A stretch of DNA of 64,000 nucleotides from CAILZL01 sp049840395 (GTDB lineage Bacteria; Pseudomonadota; Gammaproteobacteria; Steroidobacterales; Steroidobacteraceae), in the NCBI GenBank assembly GCA_049840395.1, contig JASGLD010000005.1, forward strand, positions 1,054,001 through 1,118,000. The letters are read 5' to 3'. The notes below the pieces were generated by a model. That model made no database searches, had not been told where the DNA came from, and worked only from the letters and a program-made list of their open reading frames with translations. Every line of letters starts with the position of its first letter. The first letter of the stretch is position 1. This document shows, one piece after another, positions 16,109 through 25,841 of the stretch. The position numbers were made by a program, and so were the translations under genes.

Positions 16109-18583
16109 GTGCAAGCGGAATACGATTCGATCATTGTCGCTCTGTCTTACCTAGTCGCCGTCGTGGCGTCCTATGTGGCATTGGACCTGGCATCGCGGGT
16201 TTCCGCGGGTAAGGGCACGGACTCTGCGAAGTACTGGTTGCTGGGCGGTTCGGTGGCCATGGGCTCGGGGATCTGGTCCATGCACTTCGTCGGCATGTTG
16301 GCGGTGAGTCTGCCCATCCCCATGCCCTACAACGTACCGATCACGTTGCTGTCGCTGTTGTTCGCCATCATTGCTTCCTACATCGCGCTGCACACCATCA
16401 ATTACGGCACGATGAGCGCCAAACGCCTGCTCACCGCCGGCGTTGCCATGGGCATCGGCATTGTGTTGATGCATTACACGGGCATGGCAGCATTGGAAGT
16501 ACTGCCGCGGCCTACTTACAAGCCGGGTTTGTTTGCACTGTCGGTGGTCATTGCCATAGGCGCCTCTATGGCGGCGTTGTGGATTTCTTTCCAGCTTAAG
16601 ACTGAAACCATTATCTCTGCGTTCTGGAAGAAATTCGGTAGTGCCTTGGTGATGGGCGTGGCCATTTGGGGTATGCATTTCACCGCCATGGCTGCCGCCG
16701 ATTTCGCCACCGATTCTTACTGTCTCGGCAATCCCAGCACTATCAATCATCGTTGGCTGGCGTTTGCGGTGGGCATTTCTGCATTTCTATTTCTCGCCAC
16801 CACCATGATGATCTCGGTGTTCGACACCCGTATGGCCGAACGCAATGCGGTGTTGAAGGCGACGCAGGCGATGAACGAGAATCTGGAAGTGCGTATTAAG
16901 GAACGCACCAGCGATCTGCAGGACAGCAATGCTCAACTGGAATCGCGCAATGCTCAGTTGATCGAGGCTACGCAGCGCGCCAACGATCTGGCGCAGGCAG
17001 CTTCGGTTGCCAATCAGGCCAAGAGCGAATTTCTGGCGAACATGAGTCATGAAATCCGTACGCCGATGAATGGCGTGATCGGCATGGCGGAACTGCTGCT
17101 GGATTCGGATCTCAGCGAAACCCAGCGCGACTACGCCGATACCATTCGTGACAGTGCGCGTGCGTTGCTGACGGTGATTAATGACATTCTCGATTTCTCC
17201 AAGATCGAAGCAGGCAAGTTGGACCTGGAGATCACCGAGTTCAATGTGGTCGATCTCACCGAAGATGTGGCACGTCTGATTTCCATCCAGGCACATGCCA
17301 AACAGCTGGAGGTTACTGCCCATCTCGATGCGGGGGTGCCGGAAATGTTGCGCGGCGATCCTGGCAGGTTGCGCCAAGTGCTGCTTAATCTCTGCGGCAA
17401 CGCGGTCAAGTTCACCAGCCAGGGCGAGGTCAGCCTGAACATCAAGGTGGTGACGCACGACAATCAAGGTACGTTGCTGCACTTCGAAGTACGCGATACC
17501 GGCATTGGCATTACCAAGGAACAGTCGCATGTGTTGTTCCAGCCGTTTTCACAGGCTGATGCTTCCACCACTCGCAAGTTCGGCGGTACCGGCCTGGGTC
17601 TGTCGATTGTGAAGCAGCTGGTGGGGTTGATGGGCGGCACGGTGGGCTTCGAGTCGCAGCCCGGCGTGGGTTCCACTTTCTGGTTTACGGCGCGGCTCAT
17701 GCCGGCGGCGAGTGCGGTGGAACCACGCAAGTTGCCACCGAAGGCCTTGCTCAACAAACGGGTATTGGTGGTGGACGACAACGCCACCAATCGCAAAGTG
17801 CTCAAGGGGCAGCTGCAACGTTGCGGCATCGATGCGGTGTGTGTGACTTCGGCTGTGGAAGCGCTGACGGCCATGCGGGCTGCCAAGCAGGCTGGCCAGC
17901 CCTTTGACGTGGCATTGCTCGATCATCAAATGCCGGAATGCGCCGGTGACGAGTTGGGTCAGCGCATCAATGCCGATCTGACCTTGCGAGCTACTCGTCT
18001 GGTATTGCTGACCTCTTCAGGTCAACGTGGCGACGATGGTCGTTTTGCACGCCTGGGATTTGCCGGCTACCTGCACAAGCCGGTATCGCAACGCGATCTG
18101 ACGGCCTGTCTGCAGCTGGTGTTGTCTACGGGTTCGGAACAATGGCGCACGCAGTCGCAGCCCATCATCACCGATGGCAGTCTGCTGGCCGAACGCGGTC
18201 GTGAGCGGCATCGCATCCTGCTGGCCGAAGACAACATCGTTAACGAGAAGGTGGCCTGCCATACCCTTTCCAAATTGGGTTATCGCGTCGACGTGGCTAG
18301 AAACGGCAGCGAAGCCGTTACTGCCTGGGAAAGCGGTCGTTACGATTTGATTCTGATGGATTGCCAGATGCCGGTGCTGGACGGTTATGACGCCGCTCGG
18401 GAAATCCGTCGCCGCGAAACACCCGGCAAGCGTATACACATCGTGGCCCTGACGGCGCATGCCATGAAGGACGACGATTTGAAGTGCAAGCAGGCCGGCA
18501 TGGATGACTACCTGACCAAGCCTATCGATAGAGCCAAGCTGGAAGCTTGTTTGGAACGTTTCTTGAGTGATGACGCTGCCTAG
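16109..18583 (+). CDS. MHYT-domain hybrid sensor histidine kinase
   Basis: 824-residue inner-membrane sensor kinase beginning with GTG. Residues 1-240 form a seven-helix MHYT sensor with three conserved M-H motifs (SMHFVGM near 58, LMHYTGM near 120, GMHFTAM near 190), proposed to bind metal and sense a diatomic gas. A coiled coil follows (about 245-300), then HisKA with phospho-acceptor His314 in 'MSHEIRTPMNG'. The ATPase domain shows 'RQVLLNLCGNAVKFT' and 'KFGGTGLGLSI'. Two receiver domains follow: the first with Asp605 (LLDHQMP), the second with Asp751 (LMDCQMPVLDG). No Hpt domain or response regulator is adjacent, so its output partner is unknown. Confidence 0.93.
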   Translation: MQAEYDSIIVALSYLVAVVASYVALDLASRVSAGKGTDSAKYWLLGGSVAMGSGIWSMHFVGMLAVSLPIPMPYNVPITLLSLLFAIIASYIALHTINYGTMSAKRLLTAGVAMGIGIVLMHYTGMAALEVLPRPTYKPGLFALSVVIAIGASMAALWISFQLKTETIISAFWKKFGSALVMGVAIWGMHFTAMAAADFATDSYCLGNPSTINHRWLAFAVGISAFLFLATTMMISVFDTRMAERNAVLKATQAMNENLEVRIKERTSDLQDSNAQLESRNAQLIEATQRANDLAQAASVANQAKSEFLANMSHEIRTPMNGVIGMAELLLDSDLSETQRDYADTIRDSARALLTVINDILDFSKIEAGKLDLEITEFNVVDLTEDVARLISIQAHAKQLEVTAHLDAGVPEMLRGDPGRLRQVLLNLCGNAVKFTSQGEVSLNIKVVTHDNQGTLLHFEVRDTGIGITKEQSHVLFQPFSQADASTTRKFGGTGLGLSIVKQLVGLMGGTVGFESQPGVGSTFWFTARLMPAASAVEPRKLPPKALLNKRVLVVDDNATNRKVLKGQLQRCGIDAVCVTSAVEALTAMRAAKQAGQPFDVALLDHQMPECAGDELGQRINADLTLRATRLVLLTSSGQRGDDGRFARLGFAGYLHKPVSQRDLTACLQLVLSTGSEQWRTQSQPIITDGSLLAERGRERHRILLAEDNIVNEKVACHTLSKLGYRVDVARNGSEAVTAWESGRYDLILMDCQMPVLDGYDAAREIRRRETPGKRIHIVALTAHAMKDDDLKCKQAGMDDYLTKPIDRAKLEACLERFLSDDAA

Positions 18584-18609
18584 TCAATCGAGCTAGCAGC
18601 TCAAGCAAT

Positions 18610-18628
18610 GGCGGGTTTCAAACCCGCC
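18610..18628. repeat. REP-like palindrome ggcgggttt-c-aaacccgcc
   Basis: A 9 bp perfect stem just after the kinase stop. Its form resembles the hairpins at 61055-61155. It overlaps the farthest upstream possible phoX start, which argues that phoX begins downstream of it. Confidence 0.6.
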
Positions 18629-18673
18629 CGCTCGCGAACTAGAATGAACGCTGGTCAGTCCGGTCCCAGCGTC

Positions 18674-20686
18674 ATGACAAATCCCTATATCGGTTCGGTA
18701 ATTGAACAACGCCTGAGTCGGCGCGAATTGCTGCAGTCGGCGTTACTGACCACGGCGCTACCGTTTACCTCATGGTCTGCTGAAGCAACTGCCGGTGGAT
18801 TGAATTTCAAAGCCATTGCCGGCAGCAAGGAAGATCGCATCATCGTCGCTCCTGGCTACACCCATGATGTGGTGATTCGCTGGGGCGATAGCTTGAATAC
18901 GCAAGTGCCCAACATGGACGCGGCTGGCGTTCCCAAAGGTAGTTTGTTCGCGCCCAAGGCTGCTCAGCAACAGCTGCAGCAGTTCGGTTCCAACTGCGAT
19001 GCCATTCAATTCTTTCAATTGAATGCCGGCAACAAGAGCACGCAGGGCGTGCTATGCGTGAACAACGAATACGTTAACGACTGGCTGATGTTTCCCGGTC
19101 GCAAGATGGTGTTCGGCACCGATCCGCAGCATGTGCGCGAACAGATCGGGCGGTACCCGAGCATCGTTGCGATGAGCAAGGCCGCACATGGTATCTCGTT
19201 GGTGGAGGTGCAGAAGTCGGCCAGTAGTAAGTGGGGTTACAGCAAGAGCTCCAAGCACAATCGTCGCGTCACCGCCGATACGCCCTTCGAGATCAAGGGA
19301 CCGGCGCGCGGCAATGCCTGGATGCAGACCAAGGCCGATCCCACGGGCACACGTGTGCTGGGCACCTTTGGCAATTGCGCCGGCGGTCGTACGCCGTGGG
19401 GAACCTATCTATCCGCCGAAGAAAATATTCAGGATTACTTTGGCAATTTTGCTGCTTTATATGGCGACGCCAATGTGCCGGCCGCCATCAAGCTGGCGCA
19501 TCGCCGCTGGCGCATGTGGTCGGACACCTCGGCCTATGGTTGGGATGTGGTGGATAAGCGCTTCGATGCGGCAACGGAGCCGAATGAAGCATTCCGCTTC
19601 GGTTGGATTGTCGAAGTCGATCCATTAGACGCCAGCAGGACACCGGTGAAGCGCACCGCACTGGGTCGTTTTGCGCATGAATCTGCCAGTCCCATCGTCG
19701 CCGGTAATGGTCAGTTGGCGGTGTACATGGGCGACGACGATAAGTTCGAGTATGTCTATAAGTTTGTCAGCAACAAACGCTTCGATGCTAAGCAGCCGCA
19801 GGCCAATGGCGATCTGTTGGATGAAGGTACGTTGTATGCGGCGCGTTTCGACGCTACTGGTCGTGGCGAGTGGTTGCCATTGGTGTACGACCCGAAAGGA
19901 CCATTGAATGAGAGCAATGGTTTTCGCAATCAAGCGGAAGTGTTGATCAAGGCCCGTGCTGCTGCAGATGTGCTGGGCGCTACCATGATGGATCGCCCGG
20001 AGGATGTGGAGCCCAACCCGCTCACTGGCAAGGTTTATATCGCCTGCACGCGCAATGAATCGCGCACCGATGTCAGTCGTCAAGGAACCTATGGTAATCG
20101 CAGCATCGACATCGGTCCGAATCCAGCCAATCCACGTGGCAGAAATCTATGGGGCCATATCATCGAGATCAGCGAAGACGGTGGCGATCATACCGCGCGC
20201 AAGTTTCAATGGGAGGTCATGTTGATGGGCGGCGATCCTGCCAATGGTCGTTTGCTATCCCAACAGGCCGCGCTCAAACCCGGTGAAGTCACCGACAAGC
20301 ATTCGTATTATGGTGGCCAGCGCGATGCCAAACAGCTGAGTGGCTTGGGTTCGCCGGACAATATCGGCTTCGATTCGGCGGGCAATTTGTGGATGGTGAC
20401 CGATGGCGATCAACCGCAGGGCGGCAACAATGGCTGTTTCGCCTGTGCCACTTCGGGAGCCGAGCGCGGCTTGGTCAAGCAATTCATGAGTGGACCGGTC
20501 GGTGCGGAAATCTGCGGCTGCATTTTTACGCCGGATAACGAAACCTTGTTCCTCAGCATCCAGCATCCAGGTGAGAACAGCACAGTGGCTGATCCCAATA
20601 GTCATTGGCCGGATGGTGGTAATTCAACGCCACGCTCCAGCGTGATTGCCATTCGCAAAGAGGGCGGCGGCGTAGTGGGCAGCTAA
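18674..20686 (+). CDS. phoX: PhoX-family alkaline phosphatase (Tat-exported)
   Basis: 670 residues if started at ATG 18674, giving the N-terminus MTNPYIGSVIEQRLSRRELL with a twin-arginine signal (SRRELLQSAL, then a hydrophobic core). In-frame ATGs at 18608 and 18644 would put extra sequence before the Tat motif, and the first lies in a palindrome. Family features include 'FGNCAGGRTPWGTYLSAEEN', 'RFAHESASPI', 'YMGDDDKFEYVYKFVS', 'DRPEDVEPNPLTGKVYIACT', 'SPDNIGFDSAGNLWMVTDG' and 'CGCIFTPDNETLFLSIQHPG'. PhoX enzymes are calcium/iron-dependent periplasmic phosphomonoesterases that release phosphate from organic esters. No Pho box was recognised upstream. Confidence 0.92.
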   Translation: MTNPYIGSVIEQRLSRRELLQSALLTTALPFTSWSAEATAGGLNFKAIAGSKEDRIIVAPGYTHDVVIRWGDSLNTQVPNMDAAGVPKGSLFAPKAAQQQLQQFGSNCDAIQFFQLNAGNKSTQGVLCVNNEYVNDWLMFPGRKMVFGTDPQHVREQIGRYPSIVAMSKAAHGISLVEVQKSASSKWGYSKSSKHNRRVTADTPFEIKGPARGNAWMQTKADPTGTRVLGTFGNCAGGRTPWGTYLSAEENIQDYFGNFAALYGDANVPAAIKLAHRRWRMWSDTSAYGWDVVDKRFDAATEPNEAFRFGWIVEVDPLDASRTPVKRTALGRFAHESASPIVAGNGQLAVYMGDDDKFEYVYKFVSNKRFDAKQPQANGDLLDEGTLYAARFDATGRGEWLPLVYDPKGPLNESNGFRNQAEVLIKARAAADVLGATMMDRPEDVEPNPLTGKVYIACTRNESRTDVSRQGTYGNRSIDIGPNPANPRGRNLWGHIIEISEDGGDHTARKFQWEVMLMGGDPANGRLLSQQAALKPGEVTDKHSYYGGQRDAKQLSGLGSPDNIGFDSAGNLWMVTDGDQPQGGNNGCFACATSGAERGLVKQFMSGPVGAEICGCIFTPDNETLFLSIQHPGENSTVADPNSHWPDGGNSTPRSSVIAIRKEGGGVVGS

Positions 20687-20705
20687 GCTCACACGGCGTG
20701 TTTGC

Positions 20706-21167
20706 ATGCTTCGTATAGGTCTCATCGCGGATACTCATAATCTGTTGCGCCCGGAAGCGGAGGCGTTCTTGCAGGGTTGCGATCGCATCATTCATGCCGG
20801 CGATATTTGTGATGCAAAGATTCTCGATAAGCTGAATCTAATTGCGCCAGTGACTGCTGTACGTGGCAACAATGACAAAGGCGCATGGGCTGAGCAACTT
20901 GCGGAGACCGAGCGAATGCAGCTTGATGAACGCTGCATCTATATCATCCACGATGTTGCTCAGTTGGAGCTGGATACTTTAACGACGGATGTGAAAGTTG
21001 TGATTTTCGGTCACTCGCATAAACCAAGCATCGAAAATCGTAATGGCGTGTTGTTCGTCAATCCGGGCAGCGCGGGGCCGAGAAGATTTTCGCTGCCTGT
21101 TTCCGTCGGTGAACTGATTGTCGAAAACGGCTTGATCTCGGCGCGAACCGTGCAGTTGAAGATTTAG
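20706..21167 (+). CDS. YfcE-type metallophosphoesterase
   Basis: 153-residue cytoplasmic phosphodiesterase of the YfcE/MJ0936 family. Metal-binding motifs are all present: 'GLIADTHN' (D-x-H) at 5-12, 'DRIIHAGDICD' (G-D) near 26-36, 'VRGNND' (G-N-x-D) near 57-62, 'IIHD' in place of the usual G-H, and 'VVIFGHSHKP' (G-H-x-H) near 98-107. A C-terminal 'NPGSAGPRR' follows the family pattern. It starts 19 bases after phoX on the same strand and may be cotranscribed; the natural substrate is unknown. Confidence 0.9.
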   Translation: MLRIGLIADTHNLLRPEAEAFLQGCDRIIHAGDICDAKILDKLNLIAPVTAVRGNNDKGAWAEQLAETERMQLDERCIYIIHDVAQLELDTLTTDVKVVIFGHSHKPSIENRNGVLFVNPGSAGPRRFSLPVSVGELIVENGLISARTVQLKI

Positions 21168-21180
21168 AAACTTAAAAGCA

Positions 21181-21205
21181 AAAAGGCCAGGATTCAATCC
21201 CGGCC
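21181..21205 (-). terminator. Intrinsic terminator for the minus-strand gene at 21258
   Basis: Read on the minus strand, ggccgggat-tga-atcctggcc (9 bp stem, one G-U pair) is followed directly by TTTTT. It lies 50 bases past the stop of the secreted-protein gene and between convergent genes. Confidence 0.75.
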
Positions 21206-21257
21206 CATGTTTGTCTGCGGTGGGGCTCGCTCGTAACAAAGCGTTGTGGCGCCAACC

Positions 21258-21869
21258 TTATTTCGCCCTGCGCGTTATGGCGGTTTCAGCGAGCTTCTTT
21301 AAATCCGCCAATTGCTCATCGCTGACTCTGGAGTTGGTGTGGAGCTGCATCACCAAATGCCGATTTTCTTTACTAATGCTGGCTTGAGCGCATTTGTCGC
21401 TTTCACATTTGGAAGTGAGATAAGCAAAGACGCCCAGCGCCGGTAGTTGACTCCGTTGTTTGGCCGAGTAGGCCCGATTCATTTGCATTTCTATTGGGAG
21501 GATATTGGGCAATGTCGCGACTGAGCCGTAGTACCCATTGCCATACAGCAACGACTCAGATGACTGAGACAGTCTTTCTAATGTGCGCTCATAGTTTCTT
21601 CTGTCGTCATCATAAGCAAAGACGGAGGGGGTTAGGTTGAGAGTGCTGTTGCTGGCTATTCTGATATTCAACAGAGCCAGCTGCTGCTCACCTGAAGACC
21701 ACATGCAGGATGGCCCTTGCTGCTGCGTGTTCACCTGGCCGCCGAGTAAGGTCTCGACTTCCGCTTTTTCCAATAGCGCACAGGGATTGGGGCGCGCTAC
21801 CGCTGCGCGAATGGGGGTGGCCGCTAACATTGCCAAGCCGAAAACAGAAAACCACGATCGTGCTTTCAT
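21258..21869 (-). CDS. Unknown secreted protein (DUF3558-like start)
   Basis: 203 residues from ATG 21869, which has AAGGAG upstream. The signal peptide is MKARSWFSVFGLAMLAATPIRA. The mature protein opens 'RPNPCALLEKAEVETLLGG' and then '...GPSCMWSS', the arrangement (CALL..aEVe.lLG ... C.W) seen in DUF3558-like and related exported proteins. Two more Cys occur in 'SKCESDKCAQ'. The last part 'VSDEQLADLKKLAETAI' is also typical of that group. Function unknown. It has its own terminator. Confidence 0.75.
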   Translation of the reverse strand: MKARSWFSVFGLAMLAATPIRAAVARPNPCALLEKAEVETLLGGQVNTQQQGPSCMWSSGEQQLALLNIRIASNSTLNLTPSVFAYDDDRRNYERTLERLSQSSESLLYGNGYYGSVATLPNILPIEMQMNRAYSAKQRSQLPALGVFAYLTSKCESDKCAQASISKENRHLVMQLHTNSRVSDEQLADLKKLAETAITRRAK

Positions 21870-22058
21870 AAGCCTTGCTCCTTGTGGCGAATGGACCTGG
21901 AACGAGCAGCGCGAATCTGCTAATTCCATGGTGAGCAGATGTACGCCTTCTTGGGAGGTACTGTCAACTATGAATATAGTAGGTTGCGGTGTTTTGCAAA
22001 ACTTGTCTGAGCCAAAGCCGCCGATTGCAGATCGGCGGCCAGTTTCACTGGCTCACTG

Positions 22059-24947
22059 CTATTCCAGTTTAAGTTCCATGCGCACGGTATCGGCAGGCGA
22101 CTGCGCCTCATTGCTGCGTGCAGTCAGGAACACGCGCTCCGCCGACAACTCGGTGTTGGCCAGCAGCGTTGCCTGCACGGCATCGGCGCGATTGCGGGTC
22201 AGCACATCGCGGTCCGCTGCGCTGATGGCGAACAGTGGTTTCAATTGAGCTTCCAGATAGGCGATACGCGCGGCAAGTGTCTCTGGGGTCGCAGGATCGG
22301 TAGCGGTCGGGAACGTCGGTGCCGCGCTCAGGCGACGTTGATAGAGCGTGGTGAGTGCGGTCAGACGTTGTGTCTGCGTGGCGGTGTTGGCGCTTGGCAG
22401 TATGGCGTTCAACGCATTGTTGAATGCGGCTTCATTCATGGCGGCCGCGTCGGTATCGTTCACCACAGTGAGTGGCACATTCAATTTCAATTGCGGGCGT
22501 TCCACCATGGCCTTGGCCAGCTTGTTGAGCTTGTCGGTTTCAGCCGCACTGAGCGCTGCGGAACCTGGAGTGAAGTCCACATAGGCCAGTTCGTCGCCAC
22601 CGCCAAATAACGCGCCCAATGCCGAGAATGGCGCGGTAACGATCTTGGTCAGCAATCCCACAAAGGCCTTCCAGATGATGGGTCCGACCTTGAACTTGGG
22701 ATCGTCGATGCTGCCGTTCACCGGCAGATTCAAGTCGATCACGCCATTGCGATCCTTGAGTAAGGATACGGCCAGTTTGATCGGCAGCGGTACCGCATCC
22801 TTGCTATCGGTGGCGGCGCCGAATTCGAGTTGGTCGATGACGATGTGATGTTGCGCATCCAGCTTGCGATCGCGAATCTGGTAACGAATTTCCGTAGCCA
22901 GCTTGCCCTTGGCAATGCTGTAGCCGGCGAACTTGCCCGAATACGGATTGAAAGTAGTCAGCTCCATATTGCGGAAGTTCAAGGCGATGTCGCTGTAGGT
23001 ATCGGCAGCCAGGAAGTTGGCCTCGCCGGTAATCGCCACCGGCGCATAGTTGTCCACCGCGCCGTCGAGTTTGATCTTGGCGCGCGAGTCATTGGCCGAT
23101 GACAGTCCGGTGACCGTGCCGTTCAAACGCTGCATGCCGGTGGAGAAAATCGGTTGCACGCTGTTATCGGTGAAGTTGGCGGAGCCGTCCTGGACGATGA
23201 CTTTGGCAATGCGCGTGCGCATGCCGGGAGTGGCTGCAGGCTTGGCGGTGGACGTTTCCTTATTGGAGGTCTCTTCAGTTTCAGGTTGCACACGCAGCAC
23301 ATGTTGAATATTGGTGCTGCCGTCGGAATTGATGATCACGCGCCCGTAGGGTTTGCGTGTCACGATCTGTTCCACTTCCAGCACATCGGGTGCGAGGCTG
23401 AAGTTCATGTTCTTCAGTTGCACCGACTGCCACTTGATGAAGTCCTTGCCTTCGGCCTTGTCCTGGGTGCTGAGGTTGGTCACCTCGACATTGCCGGTAA
23501 ATTTGATGTCCGGATTTTTGTTGGTGGCCTTGCCCTTGTAGTACGCATCGCCTTCCGCGTTGAGTGCGCCATCGCTAACCAGCATGTCGGTGCTGGCTGC
23601 CGCGTAATTCTGTGCGTCTTTCAGCGCGAAATTGTTCAAGCGAATCTTCAGCTGCGAACTCAGCGTATCGAGATCGACATTGCCGCTGGCATTGAAGTCG
23701 GCGCGGTCGTTTATCTTAAGCGTCGTGTCCAGCGTGATCTGAGTGCCGGGCGCGGTGCTGAAATTCTGTACGCGCAAACTAGCCGGGCTCAGCTTGAAAT
23801 CGGCAGCGGGTGTAATCGAGCGATCTTGTACCTGCACTGTGGCATTGTCGGCGACGATCTCGGCTACCGTGCTGCTCCAGGGTTCATCGCTGGGTTCATC
23901 CGGACCCAGCAATTCCAGAAGGTTGAGGTTGTAGTTGGCATCGAGCCAGGCGGTGATGTTGGCATCGGTGAGTTTCACCTGCTGCATCTTCACTGAGCGG
24001 TCACGCAACGACACCTGTGTGTTGGCGATGACCAGTTGTGGAATGGTCACCCAGGGAGTATTGCCATCGGTCAATGGCGCAATCTGGGTATCGGCGGCAT
24101 TGATCGTCGCCAGATCCAGTTTGAGATCCATGTTCTCGTTCACGGCCAGCTGGTAGTCGCCTTGCATCGACAGTGCGCCATTCAGTAAACGGAAGGGCAG
24201 CGCATCCTGCAGATAGTTTTGCAACGTTGTGGCTTGCAATCCGGCGATCTGCAATTTGCCCGTTGAGCCCAACGGTTGCACGGTGAAGTCGCCCTGCCAA
24301 TCGAAGCTTTCGCCCGCTTCCGAAGCGCCGCTGAAGTGGAAGGCATTGCCGTAATCGGGCTGGGTTCTAAAATCTTTGAGCGTGAATTGAATCGGCGTGA
24401 AATCGGTCCTGAAGGGCCGTGGGCGAGTGTGGTCTTCAACGTGAATGAAGCCGCTGGCCAATTGCAGCTCATCGATGCGCACCGCAGGCAATTGTGTGGT
24501 CGTTGCAGCTTCCACCGGTGCATTGGGGTCGCTGAAGTCGAGATTGAGCTTGCCCTGTACATCCACGATCACCTGCACGCTGGGCGAATTCAGCTGAATC
24601 TTTTTAAAGTTGTAACTGCCGGTGAACAGCGAGCTGAGTTCGGCATTGACCAGCAGGTAGTTGAAGCGACCGATGGGATCGCCATTGGCTTCAGACAACT
24701 GTGCCTGAGTGATCTGTACGGTCAATGTAAAGGGATTGAATTGCACCTGGCCCAGCGTCAGTTGCCGTTGCATGTTGTCGCGCACATATTCGGTGGCGTA
24801 CTTGCCGATCAAGTAGGGCACCAGCAGAAATCCCAGTAGCGAATAAATCACCAACGCCACGCCGAAGACGCCGAGCAGGCGCCAGCGGCGCGCCAGCCAG
24901 GGCAAGGGATGATTGATAGTACGGGCGGTAGAGGCGGCGTTCGGCAT
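22059..24947 (-). CDS. DUF748 / AsmA-like envelope protein
   Basis: 962 residues from ATG 24947; an ATG at 24992 is also possible. A single membrane anchor near residues 20-40 ('LLGVFGVALVIYSLLGFLLVPYLIGKY') is followed by a long periplasmic beta-rich chain: 'LTLGQVQFNPFTLTVQITQAQL' and 'IDELQLASGFIHVED' near the start, and the DUF748 end 'VDLNLPVNGSIDDPKFKVGPIIWKAF' near 740-770. A C-terminal region 'YVDFTPGSAALSAAETDKLNKLAKAM' resembles the OmpA/DUF748 tail. AsmA-like proteins are thought to move phospholipids between the membranes. A longer upstream reading would run into the divergent GNAT gene and is unlikely. Confidence 0.88.
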   Translation of the reverse strand: MPNAASTARTINHPLPWLARRWRLLGVFGVALVIYSLLGFLLVPYLIGKYATEYVRDNMQRQLTLGQVQFNPFTLTVQITQAQLSEANGDPIGRFNYLLVNAELSSLFTGSYNFKKIQLNSPSVQVIVDVQGKLNLDFSDPNAPVEAATTTQLPAVRIDELQLASGFIHVEDHTRPRPFRTDFTPIQFTLKDFRTQPDYGNAFHFSGASEAGESFDWQGDFTVQPLGSTGKLQIAGLQATTLQNYLQDALPFRLLNGALSMQGDYQLAVNENMDLKLDLATINAADTQIAPLTDGNTPWVTIPQLVIANTQVSLRDRSVKMQQVKLTDANITAWLDANYNLNLLELLGPDEPSDEPWSSTVAEIVADNATVQVQDRSITPAADFKLSPASLRVQNFSTAPGTQITLDTTLKINDRADFNASGNVDLDTLSSQLKIRLNNFALKDAQNYAAASTDMLVSDGALNAEGDAYYKGKATNKNPDIKFTGNVEVTNLSTQDKAEGKDFIKWQSVQLKNMNFSLAPDVLEVEQIVTRKPYGRVIINSDGSTNIQHVLRVQPETEETSNKETSTAKPAATPGMRTRIAKVIVQDGSANFTDNSVQPIFSTGMQRLNGTVTGLSSANDSRAKIKLDGAVDNYAPVAITGEANFLAADTYSDIALNFRNMELTTFNPYSGKFAGYSIAKGKLATEIRYQIRDRKLDAQHHIVIDQLEFGAATDSKDAVPLPIKLAVSLLKDRNGVIDLNLPVNGSIDDPKFKVGPIIWKAFVGLLTKIVTAPFSALGALFGGGDELAYVDFTPGSAALSAAETDKLNKLAKAMVERPQLKLNVPLTVVNDTDAAAMNEAAFNNALNAILPSANTATQTQRLTALTTLYQRRLSAAPTFPTATDPATPETLAARIAYLEAQLKPLFAISAADRDVLTRNRADAVQATLLANTELSAERVFLTARSNEAQSPADTVRMELKLE

Positions 24948-25095
24948 GATCGACTGACTAACCGGTGCGAGGGCGTGGAATGGAACGGCCATTTTGCCCG
25001 GGCGGCTGGGCGAAGGCGAGCGCAGCGGCTGGACAACCGGTTCAGTTTTATAGATACACTCCGGGCAACGGGAACTGAACGAAGCGGGAGGCCAG

Positions 25096-25686
25096 TTGCA
25101 GATAGAAAAAGTGACCTTGACCGGTACGCGGGTCAAACTTGAGCCGCTCTCATCCGCACATCTGCCCAGCCTGGCCTCGGCCATTGCCGATGGTGCGCTC
25201 TGGGAATTGCCGGTCACCACGGTGCCGCATCCAGCCGAGTTGCCGCAGTTTTTCGAAGCAGCGGAAGCCGCTTTTGTCGCGCAGCGCGAACTGGCCTTTG
25301 CCACCGTCGATCTGCACACCGGCGCCATTGCAGGTAGCACGCGCTTCCGTTGCATCGACATCGCACATCGCCGCGTCGAGATCGGCTTCACCTTCATTGC
25401 GCAATCCTGGCAACGCACCTATGTCAACACCGAGGCGAAGTATCTGATGCTGCGCCATGCCTTCGAGCATTGGCGCGTCAATCGGGTGGAGCTGCTCACC
25501 GATGTACTGAACAGTAAGTCGCGTAATGCCATTGCGCGCATCGGCGCACGCGAGGAGGGGGTGCTGCGCAGTCACATGGTGATGCGCAACGGGCGTATTC
25601 GCGATTCGGTGATCTTCAGCATCACGGCAACAGAATGGCCGGCGGTCAAGACCCTGCTGCAAGACAGGCAGCGAGATTTCGCTTGA
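25096..25686 (+). CDS. GNAT family N-acetyltransferase
   Basis: 196 residues. The start is TTG at 25096, chosen because GGGAGG lies just upstream at ideal spacing. It looks like RimJ/YdaF-type GNAT enzymes that modify proteins or small amines: N-terminal 'VTLTGTRVKLEPLSSAHLPSL', central 'GSTRFRCIDIAHRRVEIGFTFIAQSWQRTYVNTEAKYL', then 'HAFEHWRVNRVELLTDVLNSKSRNAIARIGAREEGVLRSHM', which is the conserved 'N..S..ai.klGf..EG.lR' block. It is divergent from the DUF748 gene with about 150 bases between. Confidence 0.9.
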   Translation: MQIEKVTLTGTRVKLEPLSSAHLPSLASAIADGALWELPVTTVPHPAELPQFFEAAEAAFVAQRELAFATVDLHTGAIAGSTRFRCIDIAHRRVEIGFTFIAQSWQRTYVNTEAKYLMLRHAFEHWRVNRVELLTDVLNSKSRNAIARIGAREEGVLRSHMVMRNGRIRDSVIFSITATEWPAVKTLLQDRQRDFA

Positions 25687-25841
25687 TCCTGGTTTGCTGA
25701 TTAGAAAACCCGTTCATTGCGTCTGCCGATGGCATGCATCACGCGTCATCATGACGGGCGGTGCGCGATCCTGACAAACTGATGTCTTATACCGAGTCGC
25801 TGAGTCATAAGCGCGACTTAAGAACATGGGCTGGGGAATCA

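Noticed and set aside
24948..25418. N-terminal extension of the DUF748 gene
   Set aside because: The extended part overlaps the well supported GNAT gene on the other strand and lacks family similarity before the membrane anchor.
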